A DNA stretch of 64,000 nt from Vibrio splendidus. Lineage in GTDB: Bacteria > Pseudomonadota > Gammaproteobacteria > Enterobacterales > Vibrionaceae. The stretch is from positions 62,001-126,000 of the forward strand of contig NZ_MCUN01000046.1 in NCBI RefSeq assembly GCF_002873455.1. The letters run 5' to 3'. The first letter of the stretch is position 1. Every line of letters starts with the position of its first letter. The position numbers and the translations under genes are program-made. This document shows, piece by piece, positions 42,360 through 51,291 of the stretch. Below the pieces are notes generated by a model. The model did no database searches. It saw only the letters and a list, made by a program, of their open reading frames with translations, and had not been told where the DNA came from.

Positions 42360-42968
42360 ATGGCTAGAATGAAATTTCTTTGTGACACCAAACGTTGTAT
42401 CGAATGTAACGGTTGTGTCACTGCATGTAAGAATGAAAATGATGATGCTCTTGAATGGGGTATTCAACGTCGCCGCGTTGTAACACTGAACGATGGTGAG
42501 CCGGGTGAAAACTCTATCTCTGTAGCATGTATGCACTGTACTGATGCGCCATGTATGGCCGTTTGTCCTGCAGACTGTTTTGAACATACAGAAGACGGCA
42601 TCGTACTTCACAATAAAGACCTATGTATTGGTTGTGGTTACTGCTTGTTTGCTTGTCCGTTTGGCGCACCTCAATTCCCTAAACAGGAAGCATTTGGCGA
42701 GCGCGGTAAAATGGACAAATGTACTTTCTGTGCCGGTGGCCCTGAAACAGAGCCAGGTTCTGTGGAAGAACGTCAGAAGTACGGTGCGAACCGTATTGCT
42801 GAAGGCAAGCTACCAATGTGTGCTTCTTTATGTTCAACCAAAGCACTGCTAGCGGGTGATGCAGAGAAAGTCTCTGATGTATTCCGTCAGCGTGTTGTTG
42901 AGCGTGGTGCGAAAGGTGCAGGCTGGACAGACGGCAATGACCTTTCTTACGATGCGATGAAGAGCTAG
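42360..42968 (+). CDS. fdhB: Formate dehydrogenase iron-sulfur (beta) subunit
   Basis: A 202-residue electron-transfer subunit with four [4Fe-4S] clusters: CIECNGCVTACKNE, CMHCTDAPCMAVCPADC, CIGCGYCLFACPFG and a final set in CTFCAGG plus MCASLCSTKAL. No Tat signal of its own, so it is probably carried across the membrane with FdhA. It lacks the C-terminal membrane helix of E. coli FdnH, in line with the shorter FDH-3 type of Vibrio and Shewanella. It links fdhA (11-nt gap) and the cytochrome gene (13-nt gap). Confidence 0.93.
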   Translation: MARMKFLCDTKRCIECNGCVTACKNENDDALEWGIQRRRVVTLNDGEPGENSISVACMHCTDAPCMAVCPADCFEHTEDGIVLHNKDLCIGCGYCLFACPFGAPQFPKQEAFGERGKMDKCTFCAGGPETEPGSVEERQKYGANRIAEGKLPMCASLCSTKALLAGDAEKVSDVFRQRVVERGAKGAGWTDGNDLSYDAMKS

Positions 42969-42981
42969 TTAGGAGAGACAT

Positions 42982-44055
42982 ATGCTTACAATGTTTAAGC
43001 GTCTCTTCCTTGTTGTGCTGCCAATGTTGGCAGCACTAACAATGCTGTCTCCTATGAGCCATGCATCAGAGACTAACGCTTCACAAACTCAATCGAGTAG
43101 TGCAGAAAGAGAAGTCACACAACTTGCTGGCGCTGATTTTTGGCGACAAGTAAGAAACGGTGAGGAAGGTTACACCACATCTCAATCTGCTGAGCACGGT
43201 GTGTTGATCAGTACTCCAGGCCAAACGTGGTACATATTGAAAGAGAAGTGGATGTCACCAGCCGGTGCAGTCGCTATCTTTGGCAGTATTGCTTTCGTTA
43301 CCTTAATGTACGTTGTGATTGGCCCACTAATGCTGAGTGCGCCAAGAACTGGCCGTAAGATCAAACGTTGGTCTCGACTGGATCGTGCGTTGCACTGGAG
43401 CATGGCGTTTACTTTCTTAACGCTCGCGTTCAGTGGTTTGATGTTGGTTTACGGCAAGCACTTCTTGAAGCCGTACATTCCAACTGACCTTTGGGGCTTC
43501 ATCGTTCTATTGGCCAAGCAATACCATAACTACATAGGCCCGATTTTCTATGTGCTATTGATGGCTGTTCTTATCAAGTGGTGGCGCAAGTCGATCTTCA
43601 AGATGGTGGATATCCAGTGGTTCATCAAACTAGGTGGTATGGTCGGGAAACATAAAGGTTCTCATCCATCGGCAGAGTTTTCGAACGCGGGTGAAAAAGC
43701 GCTATTTTGGCTGCTTATCGTTATGGGCAGTGTCGCTGCGATCAGTGGTTTGGTGTTAGATTTCCCAATTTTTGGCCAAACACGACGTGATATGGAGCTT
43801 TCAAACTTAGTTCACATGCTTGCTGCTCTGATCCTTATCTGTGGTTTTGTGTTCCACATCTATATTGGCTTGTTCGGTATGGAAGGCGCACTAGAAGGTA
43901 TGGTAACAGGCGAAGTCGATGAAACCTGGGCTAAAGAGCACCATGACCTTTGGTACAAAGAAGTGATGGAACAAGAGAAAAACGGCGTTGAACAAAGCGC
44001 TAACGTAGCAACAGAGAGAACAGAAGGGGTGAATAAGAATGAACAAACCTCATAA
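42982..44055 (+). CDS. fdhC: Formate dehydrogenase cytochrome b (gamma) subunit
   Basis: A 357-residue membrane cytochrome b556. A cleavable signal (about 1-29) and a periplasmic stretch precede about five membrane helices; the first anchored helix is near 92-118 and the cytochrome domain begins KRWSRLDRALHWSMAFTFLTLAFSG. Haem-ligand histidines are expected in RALHW, QYHNYIGP, LVHMLAALIL and FHIYIGL. It delivers electrons from FdhB to quinone. Its last 17 bp overlap the next gene. Confidence 0.92.
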   Translation: MLTMFKRLFLVVLPMLAALTMLSPMSHASETNASQTQSSSAEREVTQLAGADFWRQVRNGEEGYTTSQSAEHGVLISTPGQTWYILKEKWMSPAGAVAIFGSIAFVTLMYVVIGPLMLSAPRTGRKIKRWSRLDRALHWSMAFTFLTLAFSGLMLVYGKHFLKPYIPTDLWGFIVLLAKQYHNYIGPIFYVLLMAVLIKWWRKSIFKMVDIQWFIKLGGMVGKHKGSHPSAEFSNAGEKALFWLLIVMGSVAAISGLVLDFPIFGQTRRDMELSNLVHMLAALILICGFVFHIYIGLFGMEGALEGMVTGEVDETWAKEHHDLWYKEVMEQEKNGVEQSANVATERTEGVNKNEQTS

Positions 44056-44455
44056 GGGTATTTGGGTTGCTTACATCCTAAGCTGCTTTACACCATTTAC
44101 TTGTCTTCTCTCGGGTGTGGTTGCGATTATCTACGCGGGCTACCGTTTAGATAAAGGCGAAGACGGCGAAGTAGTGGATACCCATTACTACGGCTTGATT
44201 CGCTCGTTCTTCTTGAACCTGACGTTCTTTGTTGTGCTTATCGTCACGGTAGCGACCTCAAACGGCGTGTTAATTGGTGTGAACGATTACTGGTATCAAA
44301 ACCATATTATCGATGACATCGCTTACTACATTCCATATGTGGGCATGTTATTTGGTGGTGTGGCGATTGTGGTTTGGTTTATACGTATGTATCAAGGTAT
44401 GCAGCGTTTAAGCCAAAACCTACCGCAAAATCCGACAACAGGTCCAAACCTTTAA
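44039..44455 (+). CDS. Small membrane protein at the end of the fdh operon
   Basis: A 138-residue protein with about three membrane helices (about 9-35, 58-79, 93-115) and a short polar tail. It overlaps fdhC by 17 bp and precedes the operon terminator, so it is translated with the formate dehydrogenase subunits. The first helix pair and YRLDKGEDGEVVDTHY loop recall DUF4870-like small membrane proteins, a weak resemblance. It may be an accessory subunit; unassigned. Confidence 0.7.
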   Translation: MNKPHKGIWVAYILSCFTPFTCLLSGVVAIIYAGYRLDKGEDGEVVDTHYYGLIRSFFLNLTFFVVLIVTVATSNGVLIGVNDYWYQNHIIDDIAYYIPYVGMLFGGVAIVVWFIRMYQGMQRLSQNLPQNPTTGPNL

Positions 44456-44539
44456 GCGTTTAAATGAAAGTCGTTTGGGTTACCAAACTCGATAATAACT
44501 CCTTTGTCGTGAGTTTACTCGAAACAGCGAAAGACATTT

Positions 44540-44570
44540 AAAGCCCAGTGATTCATTTCACTGGGCTTTT
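44540..44570 (+). terminator. Terminator of the fdh operon
   Basis: AAAGCCCAGTGA at 44540-44551 pairs with TCACTGGGCTTT at 44558-44569, followed by T residues. Confidence 0.85.
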
Positions 44571-44623
44571 GTCGTTTGGTCGCTAGGTAACTGATCTAAT
44601 GCCTTATATTAACCGCATCAATA

Positions 44624-44697
44624 TGGTGCAACTCCCTCAATTGGTGCAATCAGTTATCGAATATTTTCTCTCCTTGAGAACCAACAAAGTGCACTTT
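44624..44697. promoter_or_regulatory. NtrC-like sites upstream of amtB
   Basis: TGGTGCA occurs at 44624-44630 and 44642-44648, and the palindrome AAAGTGCACTTT at 44686-44697. GTGCA/TGCAC halves are the core of NtrC sites. They lie 70-145 bp upstream of the -24/-12 element. A matrix search is needed to rank them. Confidence 0.5.
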
Positions 44698-44765
44698 AGA
44701 AATTAACCATTAATAATCAATAGGTTAAAATAGAACTTTGTTGCACGTTTTTTGCGTAACCAAGT

Positions 44766-44781
44766 TGGAACGCATCTTGCG
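44766..44781 (+). promoter_or_regulatory. Sigma-54 (-24/-12) promoter of amtB
   Basis: TTGGAAC, five bases, then TTGCG. Spacing is exact; one base of the -24 half differs. Predicted start near 44792, a 74-nt leader. Nitrogen-regulated sigma-54 control of amtB is standard in enterics, which supports the call. Confidence 0.65.
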
Positions 44782-44865
44782 TTGATTGTTGAGTCTTTAA
44801 TTAATTACGACATCAATTCGCACGGTTCTAGTGCAATTGAGACAAAGCTAAGGGAGAGAGCTTTA

Positions 44866-46086
44866 ATGAGTCAAACGGTTACCCAAGTTCATAGCGCAGT
44901 AGAGAGCTTGACGCAGAGTTCGGATACTTTATTTCTATTGTTAGGCGCCATAATGGTTTTCTTAATGCATGCAGGCTTTGCATTTTTGGAAGTCGGTACA
45001 GTAAGAAAGAAAAACCAAGTTAACGCATTGGTTAAAATCCTCTCGGATTTCGGCGTCTCTGCAATTGCCTATTTCTTTATCGGTTACTGGGTTGCTTACG
45101 GTGCGCATTTCTTTGCAGATGCAGAAACGTTATCGCAAGGGAATGGCTACGAACTGGTCAAATTCTTCTTTTTGATGACCTTCGCAGCGGCAATTCCGGC
45201 GATCGTTTCTGGTGGTATCGCGGAGCGTGCACGTTTTTATCCAATACTCATCGCAACACTGTTCACCGTTGGCTTTGTTTACCCATTCTTTGAAGGCATC
45301 ATCTGGAATGGTAATTTTGGTTTTCAAGATTGGCTTAAGGCGCAATTCGGGTATGGTTTCCATGACTTCGCAGGTTCAGTTGTGGTTCACGGTGTTGGGG
45401 GTTGGATTGCTTTAGTTGCAGTTTATTTCCTAGGTATGCGTAAAGGTCGAATCCGCGCAGGTAAACACACTAACTTTGCACCATCGAACATTCCTTTCTT
45501 AGCATTAGGATCTTGGATCTTATGTGTGGGTTGGTTTGGTTTTAACGTGATGTCTGCTCAAGCAATTAATGGCATCAGTGGCCTAGTCGCGATGAACTCA
45601 TTAATGGCGATGGTTGGCGGTATTCTTGCAGCTTTAGTCGCAGGTAAAAATGACCCGGGCTTCATCCACAACGGTCCTTTAGCCGGTTTAGTCGCTGTTT
45701 GTGCTGGTTCAGATTTAATGCACCCACTTGGCGCCTTGATAACGGGTGGTGTAGCGGGAGCGTTATTTGTTTACCTATTTACATACATGCAAAACAAAAC
45801 ACAAATTGATGATGTATTGGGTGTTTGGCCATTGCACGGTGTTTGTGGCGCTTGGGGTGGCATTGCTGCTGGTATCTTCGGCCAACAAGCATTTTGGGGC
45901 CTAGGTGGCGTTAGTTTTACCGTTCAGGTGATTGGTACACTAGCAGGCATTACGGTAGCTTTGACTGGCGCATTGGTTGTTTACGGTATTCTTAGCAAGG
46001 TGACAGGCTTACGTTTGAGCGAAGAGGACGAATTTAACGGAGCTGACCTTTCAATCCATAAGATCTCTTCTATCAACGAAGATTAA
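44866..46086 (+). CDS. amtB: Ammonium transporter
   Basis: A 406-residue Amt/Rh channel with eleven helices. Family signatures are visible: FAFLEVGTVRKKNQVNALVK, the FSGSVVVHGVGG-type segment DFAGSVVVHGVGGWIALV with the first pore histidine, and HPLGALITGG plus PLHGVCGAWGGIAAG with the second. I start at the ATG at 44866, after AAGGGAGAGAG; a frame open further upstream overlaps the sigma-54 promoter. No cleavable signal of the E. coli type is evident. No glnK follows, which is the usual partner of amtB. Confidence 0.93.
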   Translation: MSQTVTQVHSAVESLTQSSDTLFLLLGAIMVFLMHAGFAFLEVGTVRKKNQVNALVKILSDFGVSAIAYFFIGYWVAYGAHFFADAETLSQGNGYELVKFFFLMTFAAAIPAIVSGGIAERARFYPILIATLFTVGFVYPFFEGIIWNGNFGFQDWLKAQFGYGFHDFAGSVVVHGVGGWIALVAVYFLGMRKGRIRAGKHTNFAPSNIPFLALGSWILCVGWFGFNVMSAQAINGISGLVAMNSLMAMVGGILAALVAGKNDPGFIHNGPLAGLVAVCAGSDLMHPLGALITGGVAGALFVYLFTYMQNKTQIDDVLGVWPLHGVCGAWGGIAAGIFGQQAFWGLGGVSFTVQVIGTLAGITVALTGALVVYGILSKVTGLRLSEEDEFNGADLSIHKISSINED

Positions 46087-46152
46087 GCTATTCAATGATT
46101 TGATTTATTTCGATATTTCAGAACAACGTCATACTCAATATTTGAAAAAATT

Positions 46153-46175
46153 AGCGGCTTCGGCCGCTTTTTTTT
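46153..46175 (+). terminator. Terminator after amtB
   Basis: AGCGGC, a TTCG tetraloop and GCCGCT (46153-46168), followed by a run of T. Confidence 0.92.
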
Positions 46176-46366
46176 GCTTATTGAAAATAAAAATAGAAAA
46201 CAAGACGACATTGATTAAAAAGAGGAGCCACAGCTAACAAGCGAGTTATGTCACAAATAACCCAATGAATTCAGTTGGCTAAGACTATGGTCTAATCCCT
46301 AAAACTATTGTTGGAATTTGAACAGTGCTAAGCTGTTACCAAGTGACATATTGAAAAGGACGTTAT

Positions 46367-47101
46367 ATGCATTTCCCATATAGAAATATCGTAATTCTTA
46401 CTGGCGCCGGCATCTCAGCGGAGTCGGGAATACAAACATTCCGAGCACAAGACGGATTATGGGAAAACCATAAAATCGAAGACGTCGCGACACCAGAAGG
46501 TTTTGCAAAAGATCCTGACCTCGTACAGGCGTTCTACAACAAACGTCGTCATGGATTACAGAGCGAAACTATCTTACCAAACTCGGCTCACAAGGCGTTA
46601 GGTGAGCTTGAAGCCAAACTAGATGGTAAGGTTACCGTTATCACTCAAAACATCGACAACCTGCATGAGAGAGGCGGGAGTAGTCATATTATTCACATGC
46701 ATGGTGAGCTTCTTAAAGCACGCTGCAGTGAATCAAACCAAGTTCTAGAGCACAAAGACGACATTCATACCGGTGAACTTTGCCATTGTTGTCAGATCCC
46801 AGCTCAGATGCGCCCTCACATTGTCTGGTTCGGTGAAATGCCACTGAGGATGGGAGACATCTATTCTGCATTAGAAGAAGCTGACTTGTTTATCTCGATT
46901 GGTACGTCCGGAGTGGTGTATCCAGCCGCAGGGTTTGTGCATGACGCTAGAATGCATGGTGCACACACTATAGAGATTAACTTAGAGCCAAGTGCGGTTG
47001 AGAGTGAGTTTGAAGAGAAGCGTTATGGCAAAGCGAGTATCGAGGTGCCGAAACTAGTCGAGGAATTGTTGTGCACTGAGAAAGGGTCTTTAACGGCCTA
47101 G
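46367..47101 (+). CDS. cobB: Sirtuin NAD-dependent protein deacylase
   Basis: A 244-residue Sir2 enzyme. The NAD site GAGISAESGIQTFR is at 13-26, the catalytic QNIDNLHERGG and HMHGE follow, and the zinc cysteines appear as ARCSES and LCHCCQ. Y57 and R60 (AFYNKRRH) form the Y-x-x-R motif of class III sirtuins, which favour succinyl and malonyl lysine in addition to acetyl. The GEMPLRM segment matches E. coli CobB. AAAGGA precedes the ATG. It is a single-gene unit. Confidence 0.93.
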   Translation: MHFPYRNIVILTGAGISAESGIQTFRAQDGLWENHKIEDVATPEGFAKDPDLVQAFYNKRRHGLQSETILPNSAHKALGELEAKLDGKVTVITQNIDNLHERGGSSHIIHMHGELLKARCSESNQVLEHKDDIHTGELCHCCQIPAQMRPHIVWFGEMPLRMGDIYSALEEADLFISIGTSGVVYPAAGFVHDARMHGAHTIEINLEPSAVESEFEEKRYGKASIEVPKLVEELLCTEKGSLTA

Positions 47102-47122
47102 GCATAATGTTGAGAAAGCACA

Positions 47123-47145
47123 TCTGAGTCTGAGTCTGAGTCTGA
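47123..47145. repeat. TCTGAG hexamer microsatellite
   Basis: Three perfect TCTGAG copies plus TCTGA lie just after the cobB stop. Non-coding; a possible slippage site. Confidence 0.8.
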
Positions 47146-47160
47146 AAAAATTTAGATAAA

Positions 47161-47186
47161 AATAAAGCGGCTTACGCCGCTTTATT
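47161..47186. terminator. Bidirectional terminator between cobB and potD
   Basis: AATAAAGCGGC at 47161-47171 pairs with GCCGCTTTATT at 47176-47186 around a 4-nt loop. Confidence 0.85.
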
Positions 47187-47216
47187 CATTTATTGTACTG
47201 AAACACTAACAATAAC

Positions 47217-48254
47217 TTAGTTGTTCACTTTAAGCTTTTGGAAGTACTCGTCATAAATAACGCTCGCTTCACCAACTTCGTCTTGCCAAACGCCATTATC
47301 CATCACTGATTGTGGAGGGAAAATGTTCTTGTCTTCAGCAAATTCTTTAGGCAGAAGAGGGTAAGCGGTTTTAACTGGAGTTGGGTAGCCGATCTCTAGC
47401 GCAATCTTCGCTGCATTTTCTGGACGAAGAAGGAAGTCGATCATCTTATGTGCCGCTTCAACATTTTTAGCGCCAGATGGGATCGCTAAGCTGTCCATCC
47501 AGAAAATAGTGCCTTTCTCTGGCCAGATAATGTCAATCGTTGCGCCTTCTTGACGAGCCATGTAAGCCGAACCATTCCAGAGCATACCAAGAGACACTTC
47601 GCCCGCTAGGTAAGGGTTCGCTGGGAAATCTGAGTTAAACACCAATACGTTTGGCATTAGCTTACGAAGTTCTTCGTACGCTTCTTTGATTTCTTCAGGG
47701 TTCGTCGTGTTTGGAGAGTAACCCAATTTAGACAGAGCGATATGGAAAACCTCACGAGAGTCATCCATCATCATCAGTTGACCTTCCCACTGTGTATCCC
47801 AAAGATCGCCCCAGTTTTTAACTGAAGATTTGTCTAGCATATCTGAGTTGATACCAATACCCGTTGCGCCCCAGATGTACGGGATCGAGTAGTTATTGTT
47901 TGGGTCAAATGGCTTATCTAAGTAATTTGTATCCAAATCTGCAAAGTGGCTTAGCTTAGTTTTATCAAGCTCTTGAAGCATGCCTTCTTTACGCATCTTA
48001 GAAACGAAGTAAGTAGAAGGAACGACTAAGTCATAACCCGTACCTTGAGTTTTTAACTTAGCGTACATGCTCTCGTTAGACTCATAAGTTGAGTAGTAGA
48101 CTTTGATACCCGTCTCTTTTGTGAAGTCTTCTAGTACTTCATTAGGGATATATTCAGACCAATTGTAAAAATACAGTTCTTGGTCAGCTGCGAAAGAGGG
48201 TGTAGAAAGTAAAGTAGCAGCACACAATGCGCCGGTATACAGTGTTTTTTTCAT
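47217..48254 (-). CDS. potD: Spermidine/putrescine-binding protein, second copy
   Basis: A 345-residue periplasmic polyamine binder with a signal peptide (MKKTLYTGALCAATLLSTPSFA). It shares long blocks with its upstream neighbour, including YSTYESNE, LVVPSTYFVSKMR, LDTNYLDKP, MMMDDSREVFHIAL, and LMPNVLVFNSD. Ligand-site aromatics and acids of PotD (W in YFYNWSEY, D/E in the GMLWNGSAY region) are present. The ATG at 48254 is chosen for its signal peptide; an ATG five codons earlier has no better ribosome site. In V. cholerae the corresponding tandem pair includes PotD1, linked to spermidine control of biofilm. Confidence 0.9.
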   Translation of the reverse strand: MKKTLYTGALCAATLLSTPSFAADQELYFYNWSEYIPNEVLEDFTKETGIKVYYSTYESNESMYAKLKTQGTGYDLVVPSTYFVSKMRKEGMLQELDKTKLSHFADLDTNYLDKPFDPNNNYSIPYIWGATGIGINSDMLDKSSVKNWGDLWDTQWEGQLMMMDDSREVFHIALSKLGYSPNTTNPEEIKEAYEELRKLMPNVLVFNSDFPANPYLAGEVSLGMLWNGSAYMARQEGATIDIIWPEKGTIFWMDSLAIPSGAKNVEAAHKMIDFLLRPENAAKIALEIGYPTPVKTAYPLLPKEFAEDKNIFPPQSVMDNGVWQDEVGEASVIYDEYFQKLKVNN

Positions 48255-48351
48255 TACTGTTCCGTTCATTTGTTTGATTTGGAGCTGGGTGGTGAACCCA
48301 AAGTAAAAGGATTTCGAAAAATCGCGCTAGATTATAGCAGCGATATAACAA

Positions 48352-48375
48352 AATAGGCAGCCTAAGCTGCCTATT
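48352..48375 (-). terminator. Hairpin between the two potD genes
   Basis: AATAGGCAGC at 48352-48361 pairs with GCTGCCTATT at 48366-48375. On the minus strand it is followed by TTTG, so it can end or attenuate transcripts from the upstream potD. Confidence 0.75.
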
Positions 48376-48481
48376 CACTGATATTCTTATTTTTAACTGG
48401 TTGATTACCTAAGTAGGCTTGTGAGATAAACTCGTTACTTATTAGCGTCTATTGACCGAAGCAATGAGATAACGAACTCGC

Positions 48482-49516
48482 TTACTGACCCGCTTTAAGC
48501 TTCATGAAGTAATCTTCATACTTCACCGTCTTATCACCCACCGCCGCTTGCCATTCAACACGGTCGAGGTCTTCTTGAGACGGGAACAGAGCAGGGCTGT
48601 CTTTAAATTTCTCGTTAGACGCTTTAACTGCTGTTAGATAGCCTGTGTCACGAGAGATTTGCTCTGCGATTTCCGGGCGAAGTAGGAAGTCGATCATCTT
48701 ATGAGCGGCTTCTACGTTGATTGCGCCAGAACTGATAGCAAAGTTATCAACCCAACCAATGCCGCCTTCTTTAGGGAAAACCAGTTTAATCGGTAGGCCT
48801 TCATTTTGTGCTGCAGCAGCAGAACCGTTCCAAAGCATACCAAGACCCACTTCACCAGACATGTATGGCGCACCAGGGTTATCTGAGTTAAACACAAGAA
48901 CATTTGGCATCAGCTTACGCAGTTCTGCGTAAGCTTCGTCGATTTCTTTCTCGTTGGTCGTGTTACCTGAGTAACCTAACTTACGCAGTGCGATGTGGAA
49001 CACTTCACGCGTGTCGTCCATCATCATCAACTGACCTTCAAGCTCAGGCTTCCATAGATCAGCCCAGCTTTGGAAATCCTCTGGATCGTACATGTCCGTG
49101 TTAACAGCAAGTCCCGTAATAGCGACAACATGTGGAATAGAGTAGTCGTTGTTCGGATCATATGGCTTATCTAGGTAGTTTGTATCTAGATTCGCAAAAT
49201 TGTTTAGCTTGGTTTTGTCGATCTTTTGAAGCATGCCTTCATCGCGCATTTTAGACACGAAGTAGGTCGAAGGAACCACAAGGTCGTAACCTTTATTGTG
49301 TGTTTTCAATTTGGCATACAGTGTTTCATTCGACTCGTAAGTCGAGTAAATCACTTTGATACCAGTTTCATCAGTGAACTGTTCTAAGATCTCACTGTTG
49401 ATGTAAGGTCCCCAGTTCATGAATACCAATTCTTTGTTATCTTTTGCAAACGATGGTGCAGATAACATTGAAAGCGCACATGCACTACCAGCTAATAGAG
49501 TAGCCCATTTTTTCAT
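48482..49516 (-). CDS. potD: Spermidine/putrescine-binding protein, first copy
   Basis: A 344-residue paralogue of the next gene, with signal peptide MKKWATLLAGSACALSMLSAPSFA. The N-terminal site reads LVFMNWGPYINSEILE rather than YFYNWSEYIPNEVLE, and the later pocket segment reads GMLWNGSAAAAQNEG instead of SAYMARQEG; aromatic residues are thus lost at pocket positions, so ligand preference may differ. GGAG precedes the ATG. It sits between potC and the second potD, with hairpins on both sides, so its dose may be set separately. Confidence 0.9.
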   Translation of the reverse strand: MKKWATLLAGSACALSMLSAPSFAKDNKELVFMNWGPYINSEILEQFTDETGIKVIYSTYESNETLYAKLKTHNKGYDLVVPSTYFVSKMRDEGMLQKIDKTKLNNFANLDTNYLDKPYDPNNDYSIPHVVAITGLAVNTDMYDPEDFQSWADLWKPELEGQLMMMDDTREVFHIALRKLGYSGNTTNEKEIDEAYAELRKLMPNVLVFNSDNPGAPYMSGEVGLGMLWNGSAAAAQNEGLPIKLVFPKEGGIGWVDNFAISSGAINVEAAHKMIDFLLRPEIAEQISRDTGYLTAVKASNEKFKDSPALFPSQEDLDRVEWQAAVGDKTVKYEDYFMKLKAGQ

Positions 49517-49562
49517 TGACGTTAGCTCCAAACTAAACGTTGCCTAAAGGCAGTAGATAGAA

Positions 49563-49591
49563 AAACAGAATGGCAATTTACCATTCTGTTT
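49563..49591 (-). terminator. Hairpin between potC and potD
   Basis: AAACAGAATGG at 49563-49573 pairs with CCATTCTGTTT at 49581-49591; the minus strand continues with T residues. Confidence 0.75.
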
Positions 49592-49663
49592 ATGATTAAC
49601 ACTTTATTGAACTTGAAGTATCTTAACTTCTTATCAAGTTAGCCTCAGTAAAGCGCAGAAGGC

Positions 49664-50434
49664 TTACTTGATTTTCTCTCTCGCTAATAACTGAGAAATA
49701 ATCACCAGTATTAACGACACCACTAACATCACTGTTGCTAGGGCATTGACCTCTGGAGATATACCGACCTTAACCATCGAGTAAATCTTCAGTGGTAATA
49801 TTTCGTAGGTTGGCCCTGTAACAAAAGAGCTGATGATCACATCGTCCAAAGACAGAGTGAAGCTCAATAACCAACCCGCAGCAACCGCTGGCTTAGCAAG
49901 AGGCAGGATGATCTGTTTTAGAATCGTCCATTCACTTGCGCCTAAATCTTTTGCGGCTTCTAGCATCTTCACATCAAAGCCATTCAAGCGACTGTAGACC
50001 GTGACAACAACAAACGGCAGACAGAAAGTAATATGCGCTGCAAGTAGGGTAAAGAACCCAAGTTGCACACCCATTACCAAGAATAGCGCAAGAAGCGAAA
50101 TCGCCATTACGATATCTGGTGACATCATCACGATGAACAACATGCCATTGACGATTCCTTTACCTTTAAATTGGTAACGGAATAGGGCAACAGCAGTCAG
50201 GCTTCCGACAATCGTTGCGGCAGTTGCTGAGAACACCGCTACGTTGATAGAGTGCCACGCAGCCTGCATGAGGCTGTCATTGTTAATCAACACGTCATAC
50301 CACTTAGTGGTAAAGCCACCCCATTTCATGCCGAACTTATTGGCATTAAACGAGTTTGCAATCAATACGATAATAGGTAGGTATAGAAAAGCGTATACCA
50401 GCGCCATAAAGCTGAACTTAACTGTGCGACCCAT
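49664..50434 (-). CDS. potC: Spermidine/putrescine ABC transporter permease PotC
   Basis: A 256-residue inner-membrane permease with six helices and the EAA loop MLEAAKDLGASEWTILKQIILPLAKPAV. The N-terminal VYAFLYLPIIVLIANSFNANK and the LDDVIISSFVTGP segment are typical of PotC. Its start overlaps the end of potB by one base. Confidence 0.93.
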   Translation of the reverse strand: MGRTVKFSFMALVYAFLYLPIIVLIANSFNANKFGMKWGGFTTKWYDVLINNDSLMQAAWHSINVAVFSATAATIVGSLTAVALFRYQFKGKGIVNGMLFIVMMSPDIVMAISLLALFLVMGVQLGFFTLLAAHITFCLPFVVVTVYSRLNGFDVKMLEAAKDLGASEWTILKQIILPLAKPAVAAGWLLSFTLSLDDVIISSFVTGPTYEILPLKIYSMVKVGISPEVNALATVMLVVSLILVIISQLLAREKIK

Positions 50435-51291
50435 TAGTCTAGCTCCACTTTCTTATTCAATAACTTGCCTGCACGGTAGTAGGCATAAAGCATCACGGCC
50501 ATAGCCGTGGTCAGTGCAATACTAGTTGCTGCGCCAAACGGCCAATCACGAGCATTGAGTACTTGGCTCTTAATTACGTTACCGATCAATAGGTTCTTAG
50601 CACCGCCCAACAAGTCTGAAATGTAGAACATGCCAAGCGCAGGAAGCAATACAAGTAAGCAACCGCCGATAATGCCAGGCATCGTTAGCGGTAAAACAAC
50701 CTTCAATAGCGTTTGCAGTTTGTTCGCACCTAAATCTTTCGCTGCTTCTAAATAAGTATCATCTAGCTTTTCAATCGCTGAGTACAACGGCAAAATCATG
50801 AAAGGTAAGAGGATATACACTAAACCGATCATTACTGCCGTTTCTGAATACATAATACGAAGTGGCTTATCGATAATGTCTAACGCCAACAAGCCTTTGT
50901 TCAACACACCTTGAGTACCCAGAACCACTTTTAATCCGTAAGTACGAATCAAAGAGTTTGTCCAGAATGGCACAATCACTAAAAACAACATGATTGGACG
51001 CCATTTCGCAGGCATTTTTGCCACGATGTAGGCGAACGGGTAACCAATAATTAAACAAAGTAAGGTTGCGACAATTGCCATATAGAAAGAGTGCATCAGC
51101 ACTTTAAAATACAGCGGGTCAGCCAAACGCAGGTAGTTGTCGAGAGTGAAAGTCATCTCGATCAAGTTCGCTTCGTCACGAGTTAGAAAACTAGTACCGA
51201 TGATCATGATGTTTGGAATCATCACGAACAGCACCAACCAACCTGTGATTAAAGCAACAATCGCGTTTTGTAAATTAAACTTCTTGCTCAT
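50434..51291 (-). CDS. potB: Spermidine/putrescine ABC transporter permease PotB
   Basis: A 285-residue permease with six helices, the VPFWTNSLIRTYG segment typical of PotB and the EAA loop YLEAAKDLGANKLQTLLKVVLPLTMPGI. It overlaps potA by 17 bp and potC by 1 bp; the three are translated together. Confidence 0.93.
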   Translation of the reverse strand: MSKKFNLQNAIVALITGWLVLFVMIPNIMIIGTSFLTRDEANLIEMTFTLDNYLRLADPLYFKVLMHSFYMAIVATLLCLIIGYPFAYIVAKMPAKWRPIMLFLVIVPFWTNSLIRTYGLKVVLGTQGVLNKGLLALDIIDKPLRIMYSETAVMIGLVYILLPFMILPLYSAIEKLDDTYLEAAKDLGANKLQTLLKVVLPLTMPGIIGGCLLVLLPALGMFYISDLLGGAKNLLIGNVIKSQVLNARDWPFGAATSIALTTAMAVMLYAYYRAGKLLNKKVELD

